From NCBI GenBank assembly GCA_041392805.1, contig JAWKLJ010000002.1, forward strand, positions 883,001 through 947,000: a stretch of 64,000 bases of DNA, read 5' to 3'. Positions within the stretch are counted from its first letter, which is position 1. Each line of letters begins with the position of its first letter. A program made the position numbers and the translations under genes. Below, one piece after another: positions 33,995-42,774 of this stretch. The notes under the pieces are model-generated. The model made no database searches, had not been told where the DNA came from, and saw only the letters and a list, made by a program, of their open reading frames with translations. This stretch comes from Saprospiraceae bacterium. Its GTDB lineage: Bacteria; Bacteroidota; Bacteroidia; Chitinophagales; Saprospiraceae.

Positions 33995-34059
33995 TTCCTT
34001 CACTTGATGCTAGTGCAGAAAAATGATCTTAGGACCTTCTTTTTTTAGCTGGCCTCTAC

Positions 34060-36156
34060 CTAATAAGCCCCAAAATACCTGCGAAGTATCCATTCGACAC
34101 TCAGTAGACCCAATAACAAAAAGAAAATCCATTTCAAATTAATAATGGACCGCGTCTTGCTTGTCTCATAGATGATAGGCTTGATGTTCTGGTCATCTAA
34201 GAGCTGGGCGATGTTATCCATTTGACCTGGGTACACGAGTTGGCCGCCAAATTTTTGGCTTAGCAGGCGGAGTAACCCATGATCTGCCGACGTTTCGTAT
34301 ACTTCTAATTGAATGGGTTCAACACTAAACTGTCCGGCAAAAGTAAGGTTTTCTCCATTGTTAAATACACTGGCGTTGAACTGGTAACTCCCAACCGGTA
34401 AATAGCCAGCATTGAGCGTATAGGCCCTTCCTGATTTATTGAAAACATAGTTGAATTCTTTCCCTTCGCTATCAGTCACCACCATACTTACATCCGGATC
34501 ATTGATCAATTCATAACTATTGTTGTATAATTCGGCATCAAAAATGACAGGTTCGTTCTCGTTAAATATATTTTTATCCAAACTTACCCTGAAGCGGCGT
34601 TTATCCTCTTTGACAGAAATATACTGTACCGATTTGCCGATTAATTCATTAAAAACATCGTGGTTTTGGTGCTGGAGAAAATCGAATAGTCGCCATTTCC
34701 AAATACCTTCTGCACACAATACACCTTGGCGCTGCCCGTCATTTTCGCCCATGACTAAAAGTGGATATCGGGTGTCGATCCGCCCAATTCGTTGGAAAAG
34801 AAAAACTTGTCCATCCCCTGTGACTTCAAAATCACCAAAGGGCGCCGTCAAGGGTGGAAATACGGATAACTCCCGGCCAAAGTCTTCGGAGGTGGTAAAA
34901 AGGTTAAACCCAGGCGCCAAACGACCTTGGACTTCATTAGGTGTCGGAGCACTTCGATTGATGGTGACAAGCCGCTGTACCTGATTGAATTGGGCAAAAT
35001 TGGTTTGTGACCCTACAATATAAAATACAGGGATTTTACGGTTTTTACATTCCGTAATCACCTTAGAGGCGTCATTGGTTAAGCTGGGCAACTGGTGCAG
35101 AATGATCATGTCATAATCTGCTATTTGGGCTGTAAAATTGCCAATATAAGCCACCTCTGCCTGGTAATTTTTATTCCTGGTTATTTCCTGCTTCAAGGCA
35201 GTGAGATCGGGATGAGGAGAATTTCCCAAGACCAGTATTTTTTGGCGCGCATCTAGTACATCAATGAAAATATCTTTATGGTTATTTTCGGTGGTGACTT
35301 CATCAGGCACTGGGTTTACCGTAATTCGGTAGCGTTGAACACCAGCCTGATCTGCATCGACGATGAGCTCTTCAGTTTGGAAAAAGTCATCCTTATCTAT
35401 TTTAATCACTTTCTCCTGCAGTTTTCTCGAATTGCCATTTTCTACCTTGAAAAGATTCAGCACAGTGCTAGCCCCCTGGGTATTTTTGGCACTGATATCA
35501 ATTTGAATGGAAAATTTGTCACCGAGGTAGGCAATTTTATTATGGAAGACCCTTTTAAGTAGTAAATCGCGCTTTGGCGTCGTATCCCCAAGCGCCACTG
35601 TGAAAATAGGAACGGCTAGTTTGGAGCTGGAATAAACAGGATTGCTGCCTTCATTATAGATACCATCTGTTGCCATAACAATAGCACCCAGGTTTTGATT
35701 GGTATACATATCGTAGATGTCTCCAAGAAACTCCGAAATATTAGTGATCTTATCCTGAAATAAAAAGGGAACATCCTCCCGCACACTGGCTCCAAAGGCA
35801 TATTTTTTTACCTCAAATTTACCTGTCAAGCTCTCTGAGAGCTGTTCAAATTGACGTTGGTAGTTTGCTTTATCTGTTTCGCTTAATCCTGCTATGGCAG
35901 ATTCAGACTCATCTTGGGCCAGAATGACTAAGGGCTTTTGCGAGGTAATCTCCGATGATTTTAGCAAAGGAGATAATAAGAGTGCCGAAAGTATAGTGAC
36001 CGTTAAAAAACGAAGGACGCCCAAGCCCAGATTTAATTGTTTTGAGGATTCTTGGAAAGTCTGGTCTCGGAAGTACAATAGCATTGCATAGGCAAGACCA
36101 GCAAGAACACAAAACAATAGGTACCAAGTCGGGTATTGAAAGCTTAAATTATCCAT
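34060..36156 (-). CDS. membrane-anchored von Willebrand factor A-like protein
   Basis: 698 residues from ATG 36156. Two N-terminal membrane helices (WYLLFCVLAGLAYAMLLYF; LNLGLGVLRFLTVTILSALLL) are followed by a VWA-like domain with the MIDAS form DESES in VILAQDESESA and ATDGIYNEG. Long beta-rich and Rossmann-like regions follow, then a C-terminal helix (WIFFLLLGLLSVEWIL) and a short cytoplasmic tail RRYFGAY. The layout matches BatA/BatB-like and glutamine-amidotransferase-like membrane proteins in Bacteroidota, often involved in envelope processes; exact function unknown. The longer start at 36270 was rejected. Confidence 0.82.
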   Translation of the reverse strand: MDNLSFQYPTWYLLFCVLAGLAYAMLLYFRDQTFQESSKQLNLGLGVLRFLTVTILSALLLSPLLKSSEITSQKPLVILAQDESESAIAGLSETDKANYQRQFEQLSESLTGKFEVKKYAFGASVREDVPFLFQDKITNISEFLGDIYDMYTNQNLGAIVMATDGIYNEGSNPVYSSSKLAVPIFTVALGDTTPKRDLLLKRVFHNKIAYLGDKFSIQIDISAKNTQGASTVLNLFKVENGNSRKLQEKVIKIDKDDFFQTEELIVDADQAGVQRYRITVNPVPDEVTTENNHKDIFIDVLDARQKILVLGNSPHPDLTALKQEITRNKNYQAEVAYIGNFTAQIADYDMIILHQLPSLTNDASKVITECKNRKIPVFYIVGSQTNFAQFNQVQRLVTINRSAPTPNEVQGRLAPGFNLFTTSEDFGRELSVFPPLTAPFGDFEVTGDGQVFLFQRIGRIDTRYPLLVMGENDGQRQGVLCAEGIWKWRLFDFLQHQNHDVFNELIGKSVQYISVKEDKRRFRVSLDKNIFNENEPVIFDAELYNNSYELINDPDVSMVVTDSEGKEFNYVFNKSGRAYTLNAGYLPVGSYQFNASVFNNGENLTFAGQFSVEPIQLEVYETSADHGLLRLLSQKFGGQLVYPGQMDNIAQLLDDQNIKPIIYETSKTRSIINLKWIFFLLLGLLSVEWILRRYFGAY

Positions 36157-36369
36157 AATTATTATCCATTCCTGCCATAGAAAACGTATATGATTGGCAA
36201 AGGTTGCCAAAGTTAGAATTTTCAATGAATATGTTAGCACGATTTGTGTTAGCGATTTGTTAAAGACCAAAAGAGGCGATCATTTTTTACTATTTTTCGT
36301 TTCTATAACTATTGGCCGGTTTTTTGGCCGAAAAAAAATCAGACTTTTCGAATTAAAGTCTAATAATCT
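36157..36369. other. divergent promoter region
   Basis: AT-rich spacer between the VWA-like gene and repeat A3. GGCCGGTTTTTTGGCCG near 36312-36330 forms a small hairpin. No gene seen. Confidence 0.4.
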
Positions 36370-36562
36370 GGACTTTTGACATTCGCTGTTTTGAAGGCGG
36401 AAATCGGAAATCGGAAGGTGGAAGGTGGAAATGGGAACTCGGAAAGGCTCAGGGGCGCAATTTTCCGATCCCGACCGCTGGTACGGGATTTCGCTTTACT
36501 CAACTTCCGACTTCTCACTTCTAGCCTGGAAAACAGAGGATTACCAAAAGCGTCAAAAGTCC
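36370..36562. repeat. family A dispersed repeat, copy A3
   Basis: GGACTTTTGAC (36370) and GTCAAAAGTCC (36552-36562) bound 193 bp, with ATTCGCTGTTTTGAAGG, a variable GGAAATCGGAAGGTGG tract, AGGCTCAGGGGCGCAATTTT and CTAGCCTGGAAAACAGAGGA. It ends 19 bp before the start codon of the next gene, so it occupies that gene's 5' region. Confidence 0.85.
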
Positions 36563-36581
36563 AATAATAATAGTACCTCAT

Positions 36582-37862
36582 ATGAGTAAATATTTTTTTG
36601 TTGCTCTTCTGCTGTTGGTCATGGCATCCTCCGTTCAGGCGGCTTATCTCTTAATCCCTATGGATGAAACCTCCCAAAAGGATCATCTAAAGGCCTATGG
36701 TATAACCTATTGGGTATTGGAAAACGGGGCGGAGGCTTGGTGGTTACTCAATTATCGGGGAGGCAGTTTTGCGGTAAAGCATAATGCTATTTTTGAGAAA
36801 GAGTGCAAAACCCGGGGTGTGAGTTACGAAATTATTCCCGATGTTCAATTCAATAAAATTTTAGCAGATTTAGATAGTCCGGACCTCAACCAGGCAGCCA
36901 TGAAGTTGGAGGTGGCGCCTAAAATTGCCGTATACACGCCTGAATTTACGCGTGAGGGAAAAAAAGCCCAACCCTGGGACGATGCGGTTACGCTCGTGTT
37001 GACCTATGCCGAAATTCCCTACGAAACCATTTATGACACCGAGGTCATGAGTGATTTGCTTCCTAAATACGATTGGCTGCATTTGCACCACGAAGATTTC
37101 ACGGGCCAGTTTGGACGCTTTTACCGAGCCTTCAATAGCCAGCCTTGGTACCGAGAAAATGTGAGACAAATGGAGGCGCTGGCCAATAGCTTAGGGTTTG
37201 AAAAAGTCTCTGAACTTAAATTGGAGGTGGTCAAAAAGATTAAAGAATACGTTGCTGGCGGCGGATTTATGTTTGCCATGTGTTCGGCGACGGATACTTA
37301 TGACATTGCATTAGCTGCTAACGGGGTGGATATTTGTGCCCAAATGTTTGACGGAGATCCAGTGGACCCCAATGCACAGGAGAAACTTGACTTTTCCAGG
37401 ACCTTTGCTTTCAAAGACTTCGAATTGGTTCGAAACCCTTTGGAATATGAATTTTCGTCTATCGATCATACCCGGGGAAGAAACATTGCACCGCAACAAG
37501 ATTATTTTAGTCTATTCGATTTTTCGGCGAAATGGGATCCCGTTCCGACGATGTTGACGCAAAACCATACCCGAACGGTCAAGGGATTTATGGGGCAAAC
37601 CACTGCTTTCAGGCGAGAGGTTATCAAATCTGATGTTCTTATCCTGGGTGAAAACAGGCCAGCTAATGAAGCGCGGTATATACATGGGACCTTGGGCAAT
37701 GGCTTTTGGACCTTTTATGGCGGGCACGACCCCGAAGACTATCAGCACAGGGTGAATGATCCAGAGACAGACCTCAGCCTGCATCCCAATTCGCCGGGAT
37801 ACCGCCTGATTTTAAATAATGTTTTATTTCCGGCAGCTAAGAAGAAGAAACGCAAGACTTAG
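36582..37862 (+). CDS. secreted protein of the family often labelled 'asparagine synthetase B' in Bacteroidota (paralogue 1)
   Basis: 426 residues with a signal peptide ending VQA. The mature start AYLLIPMDETSQKDHLKAYG and WLLNYRGGSF is characteristic of a conserved bacteroidete family. Later motifs are VYTPEF, PWDDAVTLVLTYAEIPYETI, YDWLHLHHEDFTGQFGRFY and GGGFMFAMCSATDTYDIALA, suggesting a class I amidotransferase-like alpha/beta fold. The 'asparagine synthetase' label seems unsupported: it is exported and lacks the synthetase ATP-binding motif. Function unknown. A close paralogue follows 35 bp downstream. Confidence 0.8.
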   Translation: MSKYFFVALLLLVMASSVQAAYLLIPMDETSQKDHLKAYGITYWVLENGAEAWWLLNYRGGSFAVKHNAIFEKECKTRGVSYEIIPDVQFNKILADLDSPDLNQAAMKLEVAPKIAVYTPEFTREGKKAQPWDDAVTLVLTYAEIPYETIYDTEVMSDLLPKYDWLHLHHEDFTGQFGRFYRAFNSQPWYRENVRQMEALANSLGFEKVSELKLEVVKKIKEYVAGGGFMFAMCSATDTYDIALAANGVDICAQMFDGDPVDPNAQEKLDFSRTFAFKDFELVRNPLEYEFSSIDHTRGRNIAPQQDYFSLFDFSAKWDPVPTMLTQNHTRTVKGFMGQTTAFRREVIKSDVLILGENRPANEARYIHGTLGNGFWTFYGGHDPEDYQHRVNDPETDLSLHPNSPGYRLILNNVLFPAAKKKKRKT

Positions 37863-37897
37863 TATATTTGATTTTGACTCGTAACAAAGGAAGTTAT

Positions 37898-39178
37898 ATG
37901 AAGAAGGTATCAATTTTGATCGTATTGTTGGTGGCGATAGGGTGGCAGTTGAATGCAGCCTATTTATTATTGCCTATGGATGAAGAATCTCAGAAGGATC
38001 ATTTAAAAGCCTATGGCATAACCTATTGGGTGCTGGATAAGGGGGCAGAAGCCTGGTGGCTCCTTAATTATCGCGGAGGCAGTTTTGCCTTCAAGCACAA
38101 CGCTGTTTTCGAAAAAGAGTGCAAGACCCGGAATGTAAGTTATGAGATCATTCCCGATGTTCAATTCAATAAAATTTTGGCAGAAATAGAAGACAAGGAA
38201 GCCAATATGGCAGCTATGAAGTTGGAGGTGCCGCCAAAAATCGCTGTTTACACCCCTGAATTTAATAATAAAGGAGAAAAAATTCAGCCTTGGGATGATG
38301 CGGTAACCATGGTGTTAACTTATGCCGAGATACCCTATGAAACCATTTATGATACGGAAGTGATGAGCGATTTACTGCCCAAATACGATTGGTTGCACCT
38401 ACATCATGAAGATTTTACAGGACAATTCGGTCGGTTTTACCGCGGATACAATAATCATCCCTGGTACCGCGAAAATGTCAGGCGCATGGAGGCCCTGGCT
38501 AATAGTCTGGGGTATGAAAAAGTATCTCAACTGAAATTGGATGTGGTTAAAAAAATAAAAGAATATGTGATTGGAGGAGGCTTTATGTTTGCCATGTGTT
38601 CAGCAACGGATACCTATGACATTGCCCTTGCGGCAGAAGGCGTCGATATTTGTGCTCAAATGTATGATGGTGATCCGGCAGATCCCCAGGCGCAATCCAA
38701 ATTGGATTTTTCCAAAACCTTTGCCTTCAAAGATTTTGAACTGGTTAAAAATCCTTTGGAATATGAATATTCTACGATTGACAATAACCAGGGCCGGAAT
38801 GTCTCTCCACAACAAGATTATTTTAACCTGTTTGATTTTTCGGCTAAATGGGACCCCGTTCCCACCATGCTGACACAAAACCATACCCGAACCGTCAAGG
38901 GGTTTATGGGACAAACAACAGCTTTTTTACGACAGTACATCAAATCAGATGTCTTGGTCTTAGGTGAAAACCGGCCGGCACAGGAGGCGAGGTATCTGCA
39001 TGGTACTGCGGGTAAAGGCTTCTGGACCTTCTACGGTGGCCATGACCCAGAAGATTATCGCCATTTTGTCAATGATCCAGAAACGGACCTCAGTTTGCAT
39101 CCTAATTCTCCTGGGTACCGCCTAATTCTGAATAATGTGTTATTTCCGGCTGCAAAAAAACAAAAGCGGAAAACTTAG
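37898..39178 (+). CDS. secreted protein of the same family (paralogue 2)
   Basis: 426 residues, equal in length to the preceding protein and nearly collinear with it throughout (same NYRGGSF, HLHHEDFTGQFGRFYR, CSATDTYDIALAA, DFSAKWDPVPTMLTQNHTRT and HPNSPGYRLILNNVLFPAAK segments); signal peptide MKKVSILIVLLVAIGWQ. ATG 37898 is preceded by AAAGGAAG. The DNA has diverged mainly at third positions, so the duplication is not recent and both copies have been kept. HtrA follows 102 bp downstream. Confidence 0.8.
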   Translation: MKKVSILIVLLVAIGWQLNAAYLLLPMDEESQKDHLKAYGITYWVLDKGAEAWWLLNYRGGSFAFKHNAVFEKECKTRNVSYEIIPDVQFNKILAEIEDKEANMAAMKLEVPPKIAVYTPEFNNKGEKIQPWDDAVTMVLTYAEIPYETIYDTEVMSDLLPKYDWLHLHHEDFTGQFGRFYRGYNNHPWYRENVRRMEALANSLGYEKVSQLKLDVVKKIKEYVIGGGFMFAMCSATDTYDIALAAEGVDICAQMYDGDPADPQAQSKLDFSKTFAFKDFELVKNPLEYEYSTIDNNQGRNVSPQQDYFNLFDFSAKWDPVPTMLTQNHTRTVKGFMGQTTAFLRQYIKSDVLVLGENRPAQEARYLHGTAGKGFWTFYGGHDPEDYRHFVNDPETDLSLHPNSPGYRLILNNVLFPAAKKQKRKT

Positions 39179-39280
39179 CCCTCAATTCGGCTGTTATTGG
39201 TAGTACGTACGGCGATAGCGTGGTCAAAGGGTAGGGCTATCCCTATTTATTGTTAGTGAATTAACCAATTCATCAATTCT

Positions 39281-40441
39281 ATGAATGCAAAAACAATCTT
39301 TAAATTCCTCTTATGGAGTCTACTGCTTGGCGGAGGATTTATAGCAGGCGTGGCCTGGAAAAATACAGATCAGCGAACCCATTCGGAAAAAGAGGAGCGT
39401 GCATTGTTGGTTAAAAATGAAACGGCAGCAGATCCACTTTCCCCAGTTAGGGAAGAAAGCCCTGATTTGGGATTGACAGCTGAAGAAACGGCAACCATTA
39501 AATTGTTTGAAAATGCGGCGCCTTCCGTTTGTTTTATCACCACCTCTAATGTACGTCAGGATTATTGGACACGCAATGTAATGGAGATCCCCGGCGGTAC
39601 GGGTTCCGGTTTTGTTTGGGACAATGAGGGGCATATCGTCACCAATTTCCATGTTATCCAAAAGGCCGATCGTTACCAAGTAACGCTTTCTGATCAATCG
39701 ACTTACGATGCGACCTTAATTGGTGTAGCGCCTGATAAAGATTTGGCAGTACTCAAAATAGACCTCCCTCGCAATCAACTAAGACCTGTTCCGCTTGGCA
39801 ATTCAGGTCAACTTCGGGTGGGGCAATCTGTTTTTGCCATTGGCAATCCCTTTGGCTTGGACCAAACCTTGACCACCGGAATTGTTAGTGCTTTGGGACG
39901 TGAAATCCAATCCGTTGCCAAAATACCTATCCGGGATGTGATACAGACGGATGCTGCCATCAATCCAGGTAATTCAGGTGGCCCCTTATTAGATTCTTCT
40001 GGGCGTTTGATTGGCGTAAATACGGCCATTTATAGCCCTTCGGGGGCTTCGGCGGGCATTGGATTTTCCATACCGGTCAATGTCGTTCGCTGGGTTGTAC
40101 CAGATTTAATCCAATATGGTAAGGTGAAACGGCCGGTGATTGGTTTTGAACCTGCTGCGCAGCAAATTATGCAGCGCTTAGGCTTAGAAGGCGTGTTGGT
40201 CTTGGAAGTGCACCCCAATAGTCCTGCCGAGAAGGCTGGGATCAAGCCTACCTATCGCAATCGGGCTGGGAAAATTATCCTTGGCGATATCATTACGGGG
40301 CTCAATGGAAAAAAAATTAAGTCTTTTAATGACCTTTTCCTAGAGCTTGAAAACTTTAAGCCTGGCGAAAGGATTTCGTTGGAATTGCTCCAGGAGGAAC
40401 AAAAACGGACGGTGGAACTGACCTTAGGGGAATCGGAGTAA
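39281..40441 (+). CDS. HtrA/DegP-like serine protease, one PDZ domain
   Basis: 386 residues with an N-terminal membrane anchor/signal (FLLWSLLLGGGFIAGVAW). The catalytic triad is His124 (VTNFHVI), Asp154 (APDKDLAVLKID) and Ser232 (NPGNSGGPLLD). One PDZ domain follows (GVLVLEVHPNSPAEKAGIKP, GDIITGLNGKKI). It acts in the periplasm in protein quality control, in the DegS/DegQ manner rather than two-PDZ DegP. Confidence 0.95.
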   Translation: MNAKTIFKFLLWSLLLGGGFIAGVAWKNTDQRTHSEKEERALLVKNETAADPLSPVREESPDLGLTAEETATIKLFENAAPSVCFITTSNVRQDYWTRNVMEIPGGTGSGFVWDNEGHIVTNFHVIQKADRYQVTLSDQSTYDATLIGVAPDKDLAVLKIDLPRNQLRPVPLGNSGQLRVGQSVFAIGNPFGLDQTLTTGIVSALGREIQSVAKIPIRDVIQTDAAINPGNSGGPLLDSSGRLIGVNTAIYSPSGASAGIGFSIPVNVVRWVVPDLIQYGKVKRPVIGFEPAAQQIMQRLGLEGVLVLEVHPNSPAEKAGIKPTYRNRAGKIILGDIITGLNGKKIKSFNDLFLELENFKPGERISLELLQEEQKRTVELTLGESE

Positions 40442-40505
40442 TTATTGTTTCAACACCTTATCCTTAGGAATGAAAAACAAATAACCAAGCCCATTTACCG
40501 TTATC

Positions 40506-40583
40506 TTTTTCCACCAGCCTTCGTTGTTTATCATTCACTTAGCCAGGCTATGCTCATTCTTCACGCCTCGCCTGGTGAAAAAA
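40506..40583. repeat. hairpin repeat copy C3
   Basis: TTTTTCCACCAG (40506-40517) can pair with CTGGTGAAAAA (40572 on). The loop holds CCTTCGTTG, TCATTCACTTAGCCAGGCTATGC and TTCTTCACGCCTCG, matching the loop of copy C2 while the stem is different. It lies between the convergent ends of htrA and the DUF6268-like gene. Confidence 0.75.
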
Positions 40584-40615
40584 TATTTAGGTACCTGGAC
40601 CAGCTTATTTATTCT

Positions 40616-41638
40616 TCATTCCTTAAAATTCTCTGGCGGCGTAACAAAAAGACCAATTTGTAAAAAGGGAGCGTCGCTAACATCTGCGTCAAAACTAAAG
40701 GTATTGGGATTTTTGGCCATGAATTCGCTATCTAGGTTAAAGCGATAGCCCACTTTGATATTGGCCCAAACCCAGGGAGAGAATTGGTGATCAAGCTGTG
40801 CAGAAAACACAATTCCAGAATGGTTGAGTGCGTAATCGAGGTTATCGCTGGTCGGTCTATTGGTATTCAGGCGATAACTTTTACTGTCGTATTCGCTTCC
40901 AAACAAAAGGATATTAGCAGGATTGATATTGTAGCGTCCATTGATATAGCCTGGAAAAATAGATTCAATTCCCCATTTGTTATTAAAGGTTTTATTGTAT
41001 ACGATGAAAGGGATGAAACTGGTTCTTCTAAAACTTTTAGAGCCTGATATTCCAAAACCCCACTCAAAATTTTCATTGGGTTTGATGGCGTAAAGCCCGA
41101 GGAATTTAAAAATGGAATATTGTTGGTCAAAGTGAAGCCAATCAGTGTAATTACCGTTGGCAGAATAGCCCAATCGCCCAGCAAGGTAGCGCTTTTCATC
41201 GAGGGATTTAGTCATGATGATGTCGAAGGCATTTCTCTTTAAAGGTTTCTCCTCCATTTCCTGAAAGGTTGCGGCATATTCCGTCCCTACATCTTCAAAA
41301 TTATAATAATCTGAAGCATATTTATAGCCTAAAATAAGGGCAAATCCTGGTTTGTAAATAATGGGAATCTTTACGCTGAACGAAACATTTTGCAGGGTGT
41401 TGAAGGTACTCAATTTGGTTACTTCATCTTCTTCTGAAATAAAGCTACTTTTTCCTAGCCAGGTGTAACTTATTTCTAAACCCCTGGATTTAGATTTATT
41501 GCTCACCCCCGGTTTGCAAAAGCACACCTGCTCTACACCGGTGGAAGGAATATCCTCTGGGAAAAAATTGGGTTTAGTTTGTGCAATTAATGCCCATTCA
41601 GAAAATAGGCACAAACAGATTAGTAGATAATATTTCAT
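40616..41638 (-). CDS. outer-membrane beta-barrel protein, DUF6268-like
   Basis: 340 residues with signal peptide MKYYLLICLCLFSEWALIAQ. The mature part is a set of amphipathic strands (LEISYTWLGKSSF, VSFSVKIPIIY, FALILGYKYASDYYNF, WGFGISGSKSFRRTSFIPFIVY, WANIKVGYRFNLDSEF) and ends in a strand typical of outer-membrane proteins. It resembles DUF6268-type proteins. Function unknown; no partner genes. Confidence 0.75.
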   Translation of the reverse strand: MKYYLLICLCLFSEWALIAQTKPNFFPEDIPSTGVEQVCFCKPGVSNKSKSRGLEISYTWLGKSSFISEEDEVTKLSTFNTLQNVSFSVKIPIIYKPGFALILGYKYASDYYNFEDVGTEYAATFQEMEEKPLKRNAFDIIMTKSLDEKRYLAGRLGYSANGNYTDWLHFDQQYSIFKFLGLYAIKPNENFEWGFGISGSKSFRRTSFIPFIVYNKTFNNKWGIESIFPGYINGRYNINPANILLFGSEYDSKSYRLNTNRPTSDNLDYALNHSGIVFSAQLDHQFSPWVWANIKVGYRFNLDSEFMAKNPNTFSFDADVSDAPFLQIGLFVTPPENFKE

Positions 41639-41689
41639 GTTATGTAATTACGTTACGCATACCCTAAATGGTTGCTTAAAAACCTTCCC

Positions 41690-41886
41690 TGGCCATTTTT
41701 GTGGTCAAATTCGGGAAGTGGGAAAAGTGGGAAAAGTGGGAAAAGTGGGAAATGGGAAGTCGGAAGTGGGAAAATTGCGCTCCTGAGTCTTTCCGCCTTC
41801 CGCCTTCCACCTTCCGCCTTCCCATTTCCGCCTTCCCATTTCCGCCTTCCGCCTTCCACCTTCAAAACAGCGAGTGTCAAAGGTCC
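41690..41886. repeat. family A dispersed repeat, copy A4 (inverted, degenerate)
   Basis: The right end CAAAACAGCGAGTGTCAAAG GTCC (41863-41886) is the inverse of the GGACTTTTGACATTCGCTGTTTTG start. The interior is GGGAAAAGTG, AAAATTGCGCTCCTGAGTCT and repeated CCTTCCGCCTTCC units. The left end (GGCCATTTTTGTGGTCAA, ~41690) is not a perfect match. It is the only copy with a mutated terminus. Confidence 0.7.
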
Positions 41887-42122
41887 AGTTTTAAAAAGGG
41901 CTCAATGTAAAGGCTTTTCTACGATAATACTAATTTTTTTTATTTTTTTAAATCATTGTATTTATTTGATTACCAGTAAATTACAGTGTTTTTGAGATTT
42001 TTTAGCGAAAATTCACAAAAACAAGGTGTGACTTATTTTTAATGCCTTAGTCTTAAGGATGTATGAAATGCAAAAACAAGCTAATCAAACGAGAAAAAGT
42101 GGAAATTGCAAATTGAACTAGT
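41887..42122. other. AT-rich spacer
   Basis: No recognised gene. It contains a 16-codon reading frame (from ATG 42065) and TTATTTTTAATG, a weak promoter-like element, probably driving a short transcript that ends at the terminator near 42.25 kb. Confidence 0.4.
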
Positions 42123-42194
42123 ATGAAAAGAAGAGCAGCGCAATTGCCCGACAATAATAAAAGGGTACAAAGAAAACTATTAATTGTTTTCTAA
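42123..42194 (+). CDS. possible 23-aa basic peptide
   Basis: ATG to TAA encodes MKRRAAQLPDNNKRVQRK then LLIVF: strongly basic with a hydrophobic end. It lies in a short interval that ends in a strong intrinsic terminator (42247-42280) with no larger gene, so the transcript is either a small peptide mRNA or a small RNA. No clear ribosome-binding site. Weak call. Confidence 0.25.
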   Translation: MKRRAAQLPDNNKRVQRKLLIVF

Positions 42195-42246
42195 ATTAAA
42201 ATAAAGAAGATTTTTCATGATATAATATGGGTTTTAGGTGTTTATT

Positions 42247-42280
42247 CGAGGAAGTCATTTTTGGCTTCCTCTTTTTTTTT
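42247..42280 (+). terminator. intrinsic terminator of an unidentified short transcript
   Basis: GAGGAAG (42248-42254) pairs with CTTCCTC (42265-42271), followed by nine T residues. No annotated plus-strand gene ends before it, so it terminates an unrecognised transcript in 41.9-42.24 kb. Confidence 0.8.
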
Positions 42281-42572
42281 GTAATAAAGTTGATTAATTG
42301 AATAAAGTTCTTTATTTTTACACTACAATTCTACAGCGAAAGCAAACAACTTACCAGAACAAACACACGTAAGGCGTTCTTTACTACCAAATTCTTAATC
42401 TTGACATGGTCTCAGCAGTCCCTGGTTTTTATTTTGAAAAAAACTAAGCTTACACGAGAGAACACTAAAAGAATGATTTAATAGATTTGGCTTTTGTCAA
42501 TGCTCTATTATAAGCTCCCCCCATGGAGCTAAATTAAGATTATTTCATTTTTTTACCTAAACCGTTTTAAGT
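42281..42572. other. upstream region of the 39-codon peptide gene
   Basis: AT-rich leader without a larger ORF. AGCTCC...GGAGCT (42513-42530) forms a small hairpin 43 bp before the start codon. TTTATTTTTACAC near 42310 and TTTGGCTTTTG near 42487 are weak promoter-like elements. Confidence 0.45.
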
Positions 42573-42692
42573 ATGACTATTGAAAAATTCAAGGGACTTC
42601 ATCCAAACATTGAAATGGATGATCAGACAATTACCTTTGTCAAGGGTGGAGGTGATCCACCACCATGGCCAGATGATGGTGAGTGGGGCTAG
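42573..42692 (+). CDS. 39-aa peptide, possible GG-leader precursor
   Basis: ATG to TAG encodes 39 residues. The first 24 look like a leader (MTIEKFKGLHPNIEMD, then DQTITFVK). GGG at 25-27 is followed by an acidic, Pro/Trp-rich tail, DPPPWPDDGEWG. The layout (short charged leader, Gly-Gly, small distinctive tail) recalls GG-type peptide precursors. It is isolated, followed 23 bp later by a strong terminator, and lies 82 bp ahead of a TPR sensor kinase. No peptide-modifying or exporting gene is visible. A structural role or a new signalling peptide are both possible; function unknown. Confidence 0.6.
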   Translation: MTIEKFKGLHPNIEMDDQTITFVKGGGDPPPWPDDGEWG

Positions 42693-42715
42693 GCCTTTAA
42701 CTTATCATTAAAAAG

Positions 42716-42755
42716 AACTGCCATCCTTGACAACAATGGGTGGCAGTTTTTTTTT
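42716..42755 (+). terminator. intrinsic terminator of the 39-aa peptide gene
   Basis: AACTGCCATCC (42716-42726) pairs with GGGTGGCAGTT (42738-42747) and a run of T residues follows (about ten from 42746). It separates the peptide transcript from the sensor kinase gene. Confidence 0.9.
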
Positions 42756-42774
42756 AAATAACTATTTATTTTCT

